This document shows, in pieces, positions 1 through 9,008 of a DNA stretch of 64,000 bases (the stretch's first letter is position 1; each line of letters begins with the position of its first letter). Where the stretch lies: the NCBI RefSeq assembly GCF_030160715.1, contig NZ_BSOW01000015.1:1-64000 (forward strand), given 5' to 3'. Position numbers and translations under genes: made by a program. The notes beneath the pieces were generated by a model, which saw only the letters and a list, made by a program, of their open reading frames with translations, searched no databases and had not been told where the DNA came from. The DNA is from Bradyrhizobium iriomotense (lineage in GTDB: Bacteria > Pseudomonadota > Alphaproteobacteria > Rhizobiales > Xanthobacteraceae).

Positions 1-57
1 GCTGCGCGGAGAATGCTCGGAACGCTGCGCGCGATCATTTCGGAACCCCGCGCGCCA

Positions 58-375
58 TCAACTCGGTACGGTGCGCGCGATGACCTCGGAATCGGCAGCA
101 AGGCGTGATGCCTCGAGCGATACCACGGCGCCAACCCGTTCTTCGCAAATCGCGGACAGCAGCTTCTCGAAGCCCGGTCGGACCGTTCCGCCACCGGATC
201 GGCCGAGATCATCGTCGACGAGTTGAACGTCTTCCCAGCCAAGCTGCCGCGCGCGTTCGACCAAGCCATACTGGCGTCGTTGGCTCTCGAGATTGTTGAC
301 GACCTGATACGCTGTGGATTGGCGGATATACACGAACGCGGCGCGAGCCAGGTGCGCGGGCGTGATCTTATTCAT
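58..375 (-). pseudogene. Serine recombinase, N-terminal fragment
   Basis: The reading frame encodes the first ~95 residues of a large serine recombinase or resolvase-like transposon recombinase. Visible motifs are the catalytic-serine segment VYIRQST near residue 17, the DDDLGRSGGG loop near residue 54 and GAVVSLEASRLA, where family members usually have GAVxxxExSRLAR. The frame then leaves the family and stops after about 105 residues, whereas intact members have 400 or more, so this is a truncated gene. It lies just downstream of a small MDLF-type protein and a DUF5372-like frame, the same gene order as the copy near 5 kb. The cut falls close to the window edge, so an inserted element or a deletion could have removed the rest. 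Confidence 0.8.
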
Positions 376-601
376 TGCCTGCTCCCTTTTTGCCGCTGGC
401 TGGAGGCTCGTTGGCCGGCTTCGTCGCCGCTTCCATCAGCAATGCTCGCAGAAGGGCCAACGCCTTCTGGCGTTCGGTGCCAATCATGTCGCTGGGCTGG
501 GTTAGGGGAAGGAACAGATCCATTTGCGTACGACACTGCCTTCTCATCGCCGAATCCTCCGGGGCTTTCTTCCTCCGGACGACAAGGTACGAGATGATCA
601 A
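368..601 (-). CDS. Small accessory protein of a recombinase module
   Basis: A protein of about 60-77 residues with the motif QMDLFLP followed by a helical tail (ALALLRALLMEAA). The second module at 5251-5508 has a protein of the same size with QMDLFASG and a similar helical tail (LTNLMAQLILEHA). It lies between the DUF5372-like frame and the recombinase and overlaps the recombinase start by 8 bases, so the three appear co-transcribed. The real start may be the internal Met in MRRQCRTQMDLF. Its function is unknown; an accessory role in recombination is inferred only from the conserved position. Confidence 0.5.
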   Translation of the reverse strand: MIISYLVVRRKKAPEDSAMRRQCRTQMDLFLPLTQPSDMIGTERQKALALLRALLMEAATKPANEPPASGKKGAGNE

Positions 602-890
602 CCAGATTGCGCAGTTGAAGGAGTTGGCTGACGGGAAGGCGGGGAATCGTTACAATCACTGTCGAACATGCCGATGGATCGAACATCCAGCCTGGCACCT
701 GGAAGGAGCCGCCATGCGGTTGCCGAATCAGGAAATAATGAACACCGTCGTGCTCGTGGTCGCCGGTCACCAGGACCATCCGGCCGGCCAGCGGGTGGAA
801 CGGATAGGTGATCACGGCTTCGAATGTCAGAAACCCGGCACTATGGCCCCGGCCCGGAGGGCGGCGCCGAAACCTGGGCCACTCTCGCAT
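372..890 (-). CDS. DUF5372-like protein of the recombinase module
   Basis: The recognisable part covers roughly the first half of the frame: YPFHPLAGR followed by HYFLIRQPHG and VPGWMFD. The second copy near 5 kb has WHPWFGQ and IPAWMFD in the same places. This resembles the DUF5372 family, small proteins found next to transposon recombinases. The first ~15 codons are antisense to an IS66 remnant, so the true start is probably an internal codon near 810-830 or has been lost. The long tail overlaps the neighbouring small gene in another frame and has no recognisable domain. The biochemical function is unknown. Confidence 0.5.
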   Translation of the reverse strand: MREWPRFRRRPPGRGHSAGFLTFEAVITYPFHPLAGRMVLVTGDHEHDGVHYFLIRQPHGGSFQVPGWMFDPSACSTVIVTIPRLPVSQLLQLRNLVDHLVPCRPEEESPGGFGDEKAVSYANGSVPSPNPAQRHDWHRTPEGVGPSASIADGSGDEAGQRASSQRQKGSRQ

Positions 891-1029
891 CGCTCATCAA
901 CTCGGCAAAGCTTCACGGCATCGACCCGCGGCACTATCTCACTGATGTTCTCGAGCGCATCGTCTCCGGACGCACCAAGATCAATCAGCTGAACACGCTG
1001 CTGCCGTGGAACTGGAAAGCCGAGCGCGA
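847..1029 (+). pseudogene. IS66-family transposase (TnpC) C-terminal remnant
   Basis: About 60 codons match the C-terminus of IS66 TnpC: GGAETWATLASLINSAKL, then DPRHYLTDVLERI and LLPWNWKA. This tail normally ends a ~500-residue DDE transposase. Here nothing else of the element is present. The remnant abuts the DUF5372-like frame on the left and an unrelated gene on the right, which marks a scar of past insertions. Confidence 0.75.
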
Positions 1030-1058
1030 CGGTTCGGAGGGCAAAGCTCGCCGCTTGA

Positions 1059-1496
1059 TCAGTTCGACGGCAAGGCGTCGGGAACTTCCTGCGCATCGCT
1101 GGCGTCGTCGTAGATCTCTTCGCGGATCACGCGCAGTGTCACCTCGTGCAGATACACTTGCAGCGCACCCTCCAGCTCGGTGAACTCCGGCAGCAGGACT
1201 CGATCGACGAAGCCCCGTGACGCACGGACCATCACCGTGTTGCGTCGCTGCCGGCGATAACGAAACGGCCGCAGCCCATATCGGCGGCAAAGCGCCAGAA
1301 AAAGGTGCCGAGACCACTGGTCGGGAAGTGAGAATTGCTGTTCGACCGGTGGATCGTGGCGGGCGAGTTCCTCGACCCGGGCCCGCACCCGCCGCAGCGC
1401 GGCTTCCGCCGCAAGGCGCTCACCAGCAGTTCCGGCACCCACGAACAACGCTTCGATCTTCCGAAGCTTCTCGCGCAGCTGCGACTCGCTGGTCAT
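1059..1496 (-). CDS. Conserved hypothetical protein (DUF2786/DUF7168-like)
   Basis: A 145-residue protein. Its N-terminus (REKLRKIEALFVGAGTAGERLAAEAALRRV) resembles the helical Lys-Ile-x-x-Leu/Ala-Glu repeat of DUF2786-type proteins, and the middle (RHLFLALCRRYGLRPFRYRRQR) resembles the DUF7168 region that follows it. No catalytic motif, signal peptide or membrane segment was seen. It stands alone between mobile-element debris and the MBOAT gene, which suggests accessory cargo. The family call comes from recognition alone and is moderate; the function is unknown. Confidence 0.5.
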   Translation of the reverse strand: MTSESQLREKLRKIEALFVGAGTAGERLAAEAALRRVRARVEELARHDPPVEQQFSLPDQWSRHLFLALCRRYGLRPFRYRRQRRNTVMVRASRGFVDRVLLPEFTELEGALQVYLHEVTLRVIREEIYDDASDAQEVPDALPSN

Positions 1497-1691
1497 TCTG
1501 ATCCTCGATGCCCGCTCCGAACCAGGATCACCCCATCACCGCGCGCCGGCGGCGTCAATCATCCCGACCGCGCTATCCAGAGCATTCCGCGCAAGTCAAG
1601 CCCGGGCACCGGTGATCCTCTCGTGACGCTCACCTTGGCTATCATAGTAGGAGTGTCGCGCTGGCAGCAGACGGAAATTCGGCTCTCGAGC

Positions 1692-3089
1692 TCAGAAGTC
1701 GAAATAGATAAACTTGGCTGAACTGCCTTGGCTCACCGCGATCGCGAGAACAGAGATTGTCAACAAGGTTGCCCAGACGACAGTTTTCTGGGCTCTTCTG
1801 ACAGCCAGTCGAACTCTTGCGTGGTCATCAAATCGATGTACCGCAAGAAATGCCAGCAGAAGTACGAGCGGGTAAGCATGCTCTGAAAGAAACGCCCGGA
1901 GTCCTGTCGATGAACTGATGAACGGTCCAGCGAGAACTTCATGTGCCGACGTGAGAGTCGGAGCCCGAAAATAGATCCAGGCGATCGTGACGAAGTGAAA
2001 GGTGGTGATGATCCCTAGCCAGGCAGGCAACTTGGCGTTCGGCCAAACGCGATTGAACAAATGATTGAGACTGATGCCGATACCATGCAGGCCGCCCCAG
2101 ATAGCGAACGTCCAGTTGGCGCCGTGCCAGAGGCCACCGATCAGCATGGTGATCATCAGATTGGCAAGCTGCCGGGCGGCGCCCTGTCGGTTACCCCCGA
2201 GAGCTATGTAAAGATAGTCGCGCAGCCAGTGCGACAATGTGATATGCCACCGGCGCCAGAACTCGATGATCGATTTTGACGTATAGGCAGACCGGAAATT
2301 GCGAGGTAGACGAATGCGCAAGAGATACGCAAGGCCAACGGCCATATCGGTATATCCGCTGAAATCGCAATAAATCTGCATCGAAAAGCCATATATAGCG
2401 AGCAGATAATCATACGCGCCGTGAGCGCCGGGCGCGTAAGCGAGGTCGACATATGGCGAAATCCCATCCGCAAAGATTAGTTTCTTGGCAAGCCCAACGA
2501 CGAATAGAGAAGCGCCAAGAGTAAAGCGGGCATCGAGCGCTCTGCTTGCTTTCGAGAGTTGAGGAAGAAGTTCGTGCGGCCGCAGGATTGGGCCGGCGAT
2601 CAGGTGAGGGAAGAACAACACGTAGCCGAGAATTGCAGTGAGTCGGCTCTCGATCGGAAATTGTCTACGATACACGTTGACCACATAGGCCGTGAGCGTG
2701 AACGTGACAAAGGAGATTCCAAGCGGAAGCGAGAATCGAAGTTCACCACGGAAAACGTGTGGCCATGCCGCCGTGAATCCCCCAGCGACGTCGTAAATCA
2801 GGAAGTGAGCGTATTTGAAGACCACAAGCGGCGTAAACAGGACGGCCAGAACCAGGAAGAGCCGCCACTTTCGAACACGAGGAGCTTCGGCTTGCTCGAT
2901 CCAGAGGACGCCACCCCACGCAATAGTACTTAATGCATAAGGAAGCCAAGCGTACTCGTTTTTCCACCAAGCGTAGAATACGGTGCTTCCAAAGATCAAA
3001 AGGTAAAGTCGATATTGCGGCGGCGTCAGGAGATGAGCGCTGAAATATAGAGCGAAGAACAGAAAGAAGACCGGATCGGAAAAAAGCAT
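1692..3089 (-). CDS. MBOAT-family O-acyltransferase (AlgI/DltB type)
   Basis: A 465-residue polytopic membrane protein of the membrane-bound O-acyltransferase family. These enzymes move acyl groups, usually acetyl, across or at the inner membrane onto exported polysaccharides. The hallmark WHGANW with its catalytic His lies near residue 322, the second conserved His (GGLHG) is ten residues later, and YCDFSGYTDMAVG, typical of AlgI relatives, lies near residue 240. Length and topology match intact family members. It sits 18 bases downstream of a secreted SGNH-type protein, the usual partner that completes acetyl transfer in the periplasm. No glycan synthase is nearby, so the substrate cannot be named. 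Confidence 0.9.
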   Translation of the reverse strand: MLFSDPVFFLFFALYFSAHLLTPPQYRLYLLIFGSTVFYAWWKNEYAWLPYALSTIAWGGVLWIEQAEAPRVRKWRLFLVLAVLFTPLVVFKYAHFLIYDVAGGFTAAWPHVFRGELRFSLPLGISFVTFTLTAYVVNVYRRQFPIESRLTAILGYVLFFPHLIAGPILRPHELLPQLSKASRALDARFTLGASLFVVGLAKKLIFADGISPYVDLAYAPGAHGAYDYLLAIYGFSMQIYCDFSGYTDMAVGLAYLLRIRLPRNFRSAYTSKSIIEFWRRWHITLSHWLRDYLYIALGGNRQGAARQLANLMITMLIGGLWHGANWTFAIWGGLHGIGISLNHLFNRVWPNAKLPAWLGIITTFHFVTIAWIYFRAPTLTSAHEVLAGPFISSSTGLRAFLSEHAYPLVLLLAFLAVHRFDDHARVRLAVRRAQKTVVWATLLTISVLAIAVSQGSSAKFIYFDF

Positions 3090-3107
3090 TGCGTTCGCGT
3101 TTCCCGT

Positions 3108-4067
3108 CTACTGATTGAGAACGGGAAGAATGGCGTCTGCCATTAGCTTGTGACCTAACGCGTTGGGGTGCGGGTCTCCCGGCATAGCCCAGATTTGTTC
3201 TGGAGAGAGTCTTCCAAGCGCAGGCAACAAATCGACGAATTTGTATCCGCCCGCTTGTGCAACTGATCGCATCTTGACGTGAATAAATCCAAACGGATAA
3301 GCATTTAGGTTGTGAACATCCGGTGTCATGGCTAGGTACAGGCGAATATTCCTCTTGCCAGCGTACTCGGCCAGTTGACGAAGTTGCCACTGCATTTCGA
3401 TGAAGCCCGGCTGACTATCGCGATAGACATCTTGATAGTGTTCAACGAGTGAGTGCTCTCCAGACTTGTTCAGAAGTCTGTTGATGGCGATCCAAATTGT
3501 TGCCGCCAGCTCGCTATGTCTCAGGAACCAATTGGCCGCTGTTGGGTCGAGCTTCTCTGCATCGCGAAGGAAGTACTGCACGACGATATCGGTCGGCTCC
3601 AACCCTTCAAGCTCGTAAAAAAAGCGCTGTACGTATCGTTCAGCATTGTAGTTGCCGACGCCGCCGTTCAGTACGTCGACACTTTCGCCTTTTTCGCGCA
3701 GAGCCGCCTCCACGCGGGAGGTGATCGTTTTGCTTTCGTGGACCCCCCAGCCAAGCGTAATCGAGCCGCCCAGAAACAAAATTCGACGGCTGACGTGATT
3801 GCGGGGCAAAACCGGGCCCCCGCGCAACTTCCATTCGTTTGTCCGGATTTCGACGGACTCGAGAATCGCAGAGGCATTCTTGACGTGATCGTGACCAAGC
3901 TCAGGTCGCGGGCTTGGAGTCTTCAGCTCCCGCGCGTATCGCCACATCTCGATATCGTAGTTCTTCATTGAGCTGTCCTTGAGGCGGAGAATCCCCTCCG
4001 CCGCGAACACCGAAGCCACCAACGAAAACACGGACAGGAATGCCGAGAACAGAAATTGTTTACGCAT
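3108..4067 (-). CDS. SGNH-hydrolase-like protein, probable acetylation partner
   Basis: A 319-residue protein with an N-terminal signal or anchor segment (FLFSAFLSVFSLVASVFA). The SGNH fold shows in block I, LGGSITLGWG with the nucleophile Ser near residue 100, in GNYNAER (block III-like Asn), and in DPHPNALGH near residue 297, which supplies the catalytic Asp and His. Family members act as esterases or, paired with MBOAT proteins (as AlgX/AlgJ pair with AlgI), as periplasmic acetyltransferases. The tight spacing to the downstream MBOAT gene supports the latter role. The start has a plausible signal sequence directly after it. Confidence 0.85.
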   Translation of the reverse strand: MRKQFLFSAFLSVFSLVASVFAAEGILRLKDSSMKNYDIEMWRYARELKTPSPRPELGHDHVKNASAILESVEIRTNEWKLRGGPVLPRNHVSRRILFLGGSITLGWGVHESKTITSRVEAALREKGESVDVLNGGVGNYNAERYVQRFFYELEGLEPTDIVVQYFLRDAEKLDPTAANWFLRHSELAATIWIAINRLLNKSGEHSLVEHYQDVYRDSQPGFIEMQWQLRQLAEYAGKRNIRLYLAMTPDVHNLNAYPFGFIHVKMRSVAQAGGYKFVDLLPALGRLSPEQIWAMPGDPHPNALGHKLMADAILPVLNQ

Positions 4068-4776
4068 TCAGTGGGGTCCGTTTAAGGAACAGCAGGCTTC
4101 CGAGATAGGATGTCTGTGGGATCGCCAATCGAGAAAAGTTCGCGCGATGAGGGCAACGCCAGCCGTTTTGCCACTTTTGGGATGGCGGTCATGCCCTCGG
4201 CCGAGGTACTGCGAGGCGGTGTACTGCGGTCACATAGTCGAACTCCGGGCCGGTTGCGCAATGCCGGTTGAACAAGACGCTATGCAACAATGTCGTGCGA
4301 TCATACAGTCGAGCAGCCGTTAAAAGCGGGACGTCGTTATTTTTTTTCGACGCCCATGATGATCTGGGCTGCGGCGTCATCATATCCTTGAAGGAAGCGT
4401 GATACTTGCAACGGATCAACTAAGTTTGTCATTGCTGCACGTTTCGTGATGAACTGAGCCGAGCCGAGGCCATACGGCGATCTACTAAGGTGATGAATAC
4501 CGCACTAACAATGGATCTAAATACTACCTGTTCGGGTAGGAATGAGCTATTTGGAAGGGTGCTAGTCAGCATTCAACAGCGCGATAGCGCGTTCTCAGCG
4601 CTAGCGGGTCGACAGGGCAGCAGTTTGCGACAGATGGTGTCCCGGACAGAAGGACTGACACCGTTGTCGCACTACCGGTGAAGCTGTAGGCAGGGAGGCC
4701 CGTCACTCAAAACGCAGCACAAGTCGCGCCCATGGCCACTGAGGTGGTCTCGGTTGTCTGAACAGCAATTCCGCGT
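4068..4776. other. Intergenic region, no supported gene
   Basis: About 700 bases between the SGNH gene and the left end of the nested mobile-element stack. Only short frames with no recognisable family are present on either strand. The promoter of the SGNH-MBOAT pair must lie at its left edge, but no convincing -35/-10 pair was picked out. Confidence 0.5.
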
Positions 4777-4796
4777 CGATAAGTGGAGCTTCTGCC
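4777..4796 (+). repeat. Left inner end repeat of the IS3-type element
   Basis: The 20 bases here match the reverse complement of 10915-10934 at 19 of 20 positions (core GATAAGTGGAG). They lie just downstream of the orfB stop, where an IS3 terminal repeat is expected. The outermost bases beyond this core match poorly, so the exact tip was not assigned. Confidence 0.75.
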
Positions 4797-4800
4797 AGAG

Positions 4801-4893
4801 TTAGGCTGCCGCGCGGAATGGCAGCGGGTTGAAGTAAGCTTGATCCGGGGTGCCGCGGTCAAGGCTCGAGTGGGGACGCCGGCCATTGTACAA
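4801..4893 (-). pseudogene. IS3-family transposase OrfB, C-terminal remnant
   Basis: On the minus strand the bases before the TAA at 4801-4803 read LYNGRRPHSSLDRGTPDQAYF and on to the stop. This is the standard end of the IS3 DDE transposase, in which YNxxRPHSSLxxxTP is diagnostic. The frame loses similarity upstream of about 4893, where the recombinase module begins, so only about 30 residues of a ~280-residue protein survive. Confidence 0.85.
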
Positions 4894-4934
4894 CCCAGCT
4901 TGATAACACCCACGGGACCGGTTTTCGCGAGCTC

Positions 4935-5501
4935 TTGTATCGGTGGCATCCGTGGTTTGGTCAGCCGGTGTTTGTCCACCAGGCGATCGCCAAGTCGGAT
5001 GATGTTGTTTTCCGCTGCACGCTGAGCGGCTCCGACGCGACTCGGTGGCTTGAGATTCCTGCCTGGATGTTCGATCGCGTGGCTTGCGCGGATGATTCGG
5101 TCGTCACCACCACGCCTTATGTCGATTCATCAGCGCTGTCGGTGCTAGCGGGCCTTCTGTCGGATGTGTTGAAGGCGGGCACCGCATCATCGAACGCCTT
5201 GCTTTCTGGCGCAATCATGACCTCTCGCGATCCGAATCGGGGAGAGGCCCATGTCAGGCAAGACCACGACAATGGCGCGCCGGCCGCCAGCGCAGCGGAG
5301 TCGGCACAGGCAGGATCAGCGGCGCCAGGCGCCGCAAATGGACCTGTTCGCAAGCGGCCAGTCCAGCGGTGTCATCGGAGCACCGGCTTGGCCGGAGCTG
5401 CCGGCAGAGGTGCAAGGCACGCTGACCAACCTGATGGCGCAGCTGATCCTGGAACACGCGGACAAGAGCAAGACGGCCGTAACGACGGAGGACGGTCATG
5501 A
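4935..5501 (+). CDS. DUF5372-like protein, second copy
   Basis: Family similarity is confined to about the first 90 residues: RWHPWFGQPVFV, then a strand region, then LEIPAWMFDRVAC. This parallels the protein encoded at 372-890. Similarity seems to begin slightly upstream of the ATG (FRELLYRWHP), so a non-ATG start or N-terminal truncation by the junction at ~4893 is possible. As in the first copy, the frame stays open through the following small gene in a different frame. It is the first gene of a recombinase module whose recombinase is scrambled. Function unknown. Confidence 0.5.
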   Translation: MYRWHPWFGQPVFVHQAIAKSDDVVFRCTLSGSDATRWLEIPAWMFDRVACADDSVVTTTPYVDSSALSVLAGLLSDVLKAGTASSNALLSGAIMTSRDPNRGEAHVRQDHDNGAPAASAAESAQAGSAAPGAANGPVRKRPVQRCHRSTGLAGAAGRGARHADQPDGAADPGTRGQEQDGRNDGGRS

Positions 5502-5508
5502 TCTCTGA
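5251..5508 (+). CDS. Small accessory protein of the recombinase module, second copy
   Basis: An 85-residue protein with a basic N-terminus (RRPPAQRSRHRQDQRRQ), the shared motif QMDLFASG and a C-terminal helix (EVQGTLTNLMAQLILEHADKS). It is the counterpart of the gene at 368-601. Its stop overlaps the ATG of the recombinase at 5498, the same stop/start arrangement as in the first module. The conserved position argues that it is a real gene. Its role is unknown; DNA binding is plausible from the basic head but not shown. Confidence 0.55.
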   Translation: MSGKTTTMARRPPAQRSRHRQDQRRQAPQMDLFASGQSSGVIGAPAWPELPAEVQGTLTNLMAQLILEHADKSKTAVTTEDGHDL

Positions 5509-6672
5509 CAAGATTCGGCCCCATCATCTGGAGCGCAAAGCACCGGATCATGCCGGCCAGCAGCGCATTGCCATGTTTGGCGGCGCCATGATGACGGCTG
5601 GTGGGAATGTTGTTGCTGACCATCGTCCTGATCGCCTCGGCCTTCTCCCAACTGACGTAGCCCTCATGGGCATTTGGCATCAGCCGCCCCGACAGCGCTT
5701 GCCGCACTCGCGACGGACCTCAAGACCGTCTGGGCCGCCCCAACGACAGACGCGCGCCTGAAGAAGCGCATTGTGCGCACCCTCATCCAGGAGGTGGTCG
5801 CCGACATCGATCAGGAGGCAGGCGAGATCGTGTTGATTGTCCACTGGATCGGCGGCGTACATAGCCAGATCCGCTTGCCCAAGCGTCGCCAGCCAGTCAC
5901 TGCGTGCTTTGCGACGAATCTTCACGCTGGCACCGTTGGCTCCATAGCCTACCGCAACCGCAGTCCTACCATAGGCATAGGCGCCGCCGTAGATGGGGTT
6001 CTCAATCATCTGGTGGATGGCGGCGTAGTTCGGCCGCCGCCAGGCCACATCGCCATTGTTCTGCTTCACCGGAAGTTCGAGATTATGCTCGTGGAACCAG
6101 AGCAAGGCTTGACGAGCGCTGCCCAGTTCCTGAACCTTGTCGAAGACCAGGGTAATGGCGTCTTGCACGCGGCGGTCTGGATCCTTCTCGTAGCGATCGC
6201 CGGCCTTCACAAAGCCTACCGGTGCCGCGACGACCAGTTCGCCGCGGCGCGCCTTCTCGTAGCGCGCCGAGAGCGAACGCTGGCGCAACAGGTCAAGCTC
6301 GTACTCGTTCAGGCTGCCTTTCAACCCGAGCAGCAGGCGGTCGTTGCCGTGGCGCGGCGCATAGACGGTCTCCTGATCGACCAGCACCGTGTCGACCACG
6401 CGGCACATCTCGATCAGTTGCTGCCAGTCGCGACTGTTGCGGGCAAAGCGGGAGACCTCACGCGCGCAGACGGCGCCAACCTTGCCGAGGCACACCTCCG
6501 CGACCATCCGCTCGAATCCAGCACGCTGAACGGAGCCAGCCGCCGAGCGGCCGAGATCGTCGTCGATCACCTCGATCTGCGACCAGCCAAGCGCCGTCAG
6601 CCGATCCCGCATGGCATATTGCAGCGCGCTGCTCTCCCTGTTGTGCAGCACCTGATGGGCCGACGACTGGCC
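5498..6672. pseudogene. Serine recombinase gene scrambled by inversions
   Basis: Four pieces of one recombinase gene are present in altered order and orientation. (A) Plus strand 5498-5542 encodes the start, MISDKIRPHHLERKA. (B) Minus strand 6672-5896 encodes the catalytic domain and hinge from QSSAHQV through DDDLGRSAAGS, SRFARNSRDW and NPIYGGAYAYGRT to KARSDWLA. (C) Minus strand ~5675-5543 encodes PNAHEGYVSWEKAEAI to NALLAGMIRC, which in the family directly follows B. (D) Plus strand ~5680-5895 encodes the C-terminal part, DLKTVWAAPTTDARLKKR to HSQIRLPKRR. Natural order would be A-B-C-D; here it is A, C inverted, D, B inverted. The gene cannot make an intact protein. Confidence 0.8.
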
Positions 6673-7112
6673 GATCTGCATCGGCTGGTCGACTGGTTTA
6701 CGGAATGCGGCGTCGAGACCGTCGTCATGGAATCGACCAGCGTCTACTGGATTCCGATTTTCGAGCTTCTCGATGCCCGGGGATTTACCGTGTTTCTTGT
6801 CAACGCGCGCGATGCCAAGCACGTGCCGGGGCGTAAGACCGATGTCAGCGATGCGCAATGGCTGCAGCGGCTCCATTCATTCGGGTTGCTGCGGGCCAGC
6901 TTTCAGCCCAAAGGGCAGATTGCCGAACTGCGAGCCTACGTGCGTCAGCGCGAGCGTCTGCTGGAGTACGCGGCCTCACACATCCAGCATATGCAGAAGG
7001 CCTTGACGGAGATGAATCTTCAGCTCCACCACGTCGTCGCCGACATCACCGGCGCGACCGGCCTGCGTATCATACGCGCGATCCTTGCCGGCGAGCGCGA
7101 TCCCGAGGCGCT

Positions 7113-7120
7113 GGCGTGCT
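7113..7120 (+). repeat. Target-site duplication of the IS21 element, left copy
   Basis: Eight bases, ggcgtgct, are repeated exactly at 9829-9836 on the other side of the IS21 element. Both copies belong to the interrupted IS110 transposase gene. Confidence 0.85.
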
Positions 7121-7263
7121 CCCCGTGGGTCGGTCAAAATCCCCCGGGTATGGTCACATGAAACTCCCCCACCTGATGATCACGGTCAGCGCCGCTGAAC
7201 AGCGGTAGCCGGTCAGGCAGGACGTTTATTTTCGGTCCCTTTAGCCAGCAAGGGGCCGGGGAG

Positions 7264-9008
7264 TTGAACGTCTTGAAGCCACACCTGCAAAGCACGGTAT
7301 TTACGCTACTCGATCGCAACGCCAGCCAGCGCGAGATCCATAGGCTGACGGGGATCGATCGCAAGACGATCCGGCGTTACCGGGCGCTGCGGGCCGGTGC
7401 GGAGGCAAATTCCCCCGGGGAAGTGACCACCGGCCCGGTGAGCGTGGACGGCCAAATTCCTCCACCCCGACCACCGGCTTCTGGGGCATCGGGAGCGACG
7501 GTCACCAGCAGCCTGGCCCGTTCGGCTTGCGAACCGCATCGGACGTGGATCGAAGAACAGGTCCGCCTGAAGCGGAATGCGCAGGCGATTTACCAGGACC
7601 TGGTCGATCATTTTGGCTTTCCGTCCAGCTACCAGAGCGTCAAGCGGTTTGTGCGCACGTTGCGACACGGCGATCCCGAGCAGTTTGATCGACTTGAGTT
7701 CCTGCCCGGCGAGGAGGCCCAGGTCGACTATGGCGAGGGCGCTCTGACGATTGATCCCAGGAGCGGGCGGTACCGCCGTCCCCGCCTGTTCGTGATGACG
7801 CTGCGCTACTCGCGGCGCAGCTTCCGGCGGGTGGTCTGGAAGTCCAGCCAACAGGTCTGGGCGCAGCTCCACGAAGAGGCGTTCCGGTATTTTGGCGGGG
7901 TCCCCAGCTATGTCGTGCTCGACAATCTGAAGGAAGGCGTCCTCAAGCCGGATTTGTACGAGCCCGAGCTCAACCCGATTTACAGCGCGATGCTGGCTCA
8001 TTACGCCGTGGTCGCCGATCCCGCGCGGGTGGCCGATCCCAATCGGAAAGGCTGCGTCGAGAGTGCGATTCAACATACCCAGGGCACCGCGCTGGCTGGA
8101 CGGCGCTTCGAGACACTGGAAGCCCAGAACGAGTTCTTGAGGCACTGGGAGGAGAATTGGGCCTCCAAGCGCATCCACGGCAGCACGCGTCGTCAGGTCG
8201 AGGCGATGTTCCAGGAGGAGAAGCCACACCTGCGGCCGTTGCCAGTGGCTGCCTTCCGCATCTTCACCGAGGTCGTTCGGACCGTCTGCGACGATACCAC
8301 CGTGCGTGTTGATAGCAGCTATTAGCCGCGCGGCCTGCGCCCATCGGCAGTCAGGTCGTGGTGCGGATCTACGCCTCCACGATCGAGATCCGTGATCGCC
8401 ACACCCATGCGCTGCTGCGTGTTCATCCCCGGATGACGCACTCCGGTTCTGTCGTCCTGCCGACCAGCGAACGGCCGTTCAATCCGTCGCGGCAAACCGC
8501 CGTGCTGCTGGCGAGCGCCGAGCGCATCGGGCCGCAGACCAGGGCGCTGTGCCAGCAAGTGTTCGACACCGAGGGGCGCCCCGGACAGCGCGCGATGTGG
8601 GGCATTGTCGGGCTGGGCCGGAAGTATCCGGCACGGCTGGTCGAGCAAGCCTGCGCGCACGCCGTCGAGAACCGCATCTACCGCTACAAGCACGTGCGTG
8701 CGACCGTCGAGCGGTTGTTCGAACAGGCGATCGCGCAGGTTGGAGCGACGCCACAGCCGGCATCGTCGCTCACCCAGGATCATCCGCTGATCCGCGCTCC
8801 AGCCGAATACGGCGATCTCTTCAGCCGTGCCGTGCGGCACGATGCCGGCGACAATGGCCGGCAGGCCGAGGCTCACGGCGACCGCACCCCTGCAACCCGC
8901 GCTCGTGGCGCCTGCGCAACCCCGGCCAGCTCCGGCGCCACGAGCGCTCCCGCGGCTTCTCACCTCACACTGGAGACCAAACCACATGATGACCATGCCG
9001 GAAATTGA
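7264..9008 (+). pseudogene. istA: IstA transposase of the IS21 element, frameshifted
   Basis: The first frame (7264-8325) has the N-terminal HTH (REIHRLTGIDRKTIRRY) and the DDE core: EAQVDYGEGA for the first Asp, PSYVVLDNLK for the second, and KGCVESAIQH for the Glu. It stops at a TAG at 8323-8325 right after VRVDSSY. The normal IstA tail resumes in the next frame (VVVRIYASTIEIRDRHTHALLRVHPRM) and runs to 9008, where it overlaps istB. Restoring one base near 8323 would join them, so a one-base loss or a sequencing error is the simplest explanation. The TTG at 7264 is the likely start. Confidence 0.85.

Noticed and set aside
5674..7161. A single 495-codon plus-strand gene
   Set aside because: The frame is a chimera: a recombinase C-terminal fragment, antisense recombinase sequence, then the IS110 N-terminal part and the IS21 end. 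It is an accident of the rearranged junctions.
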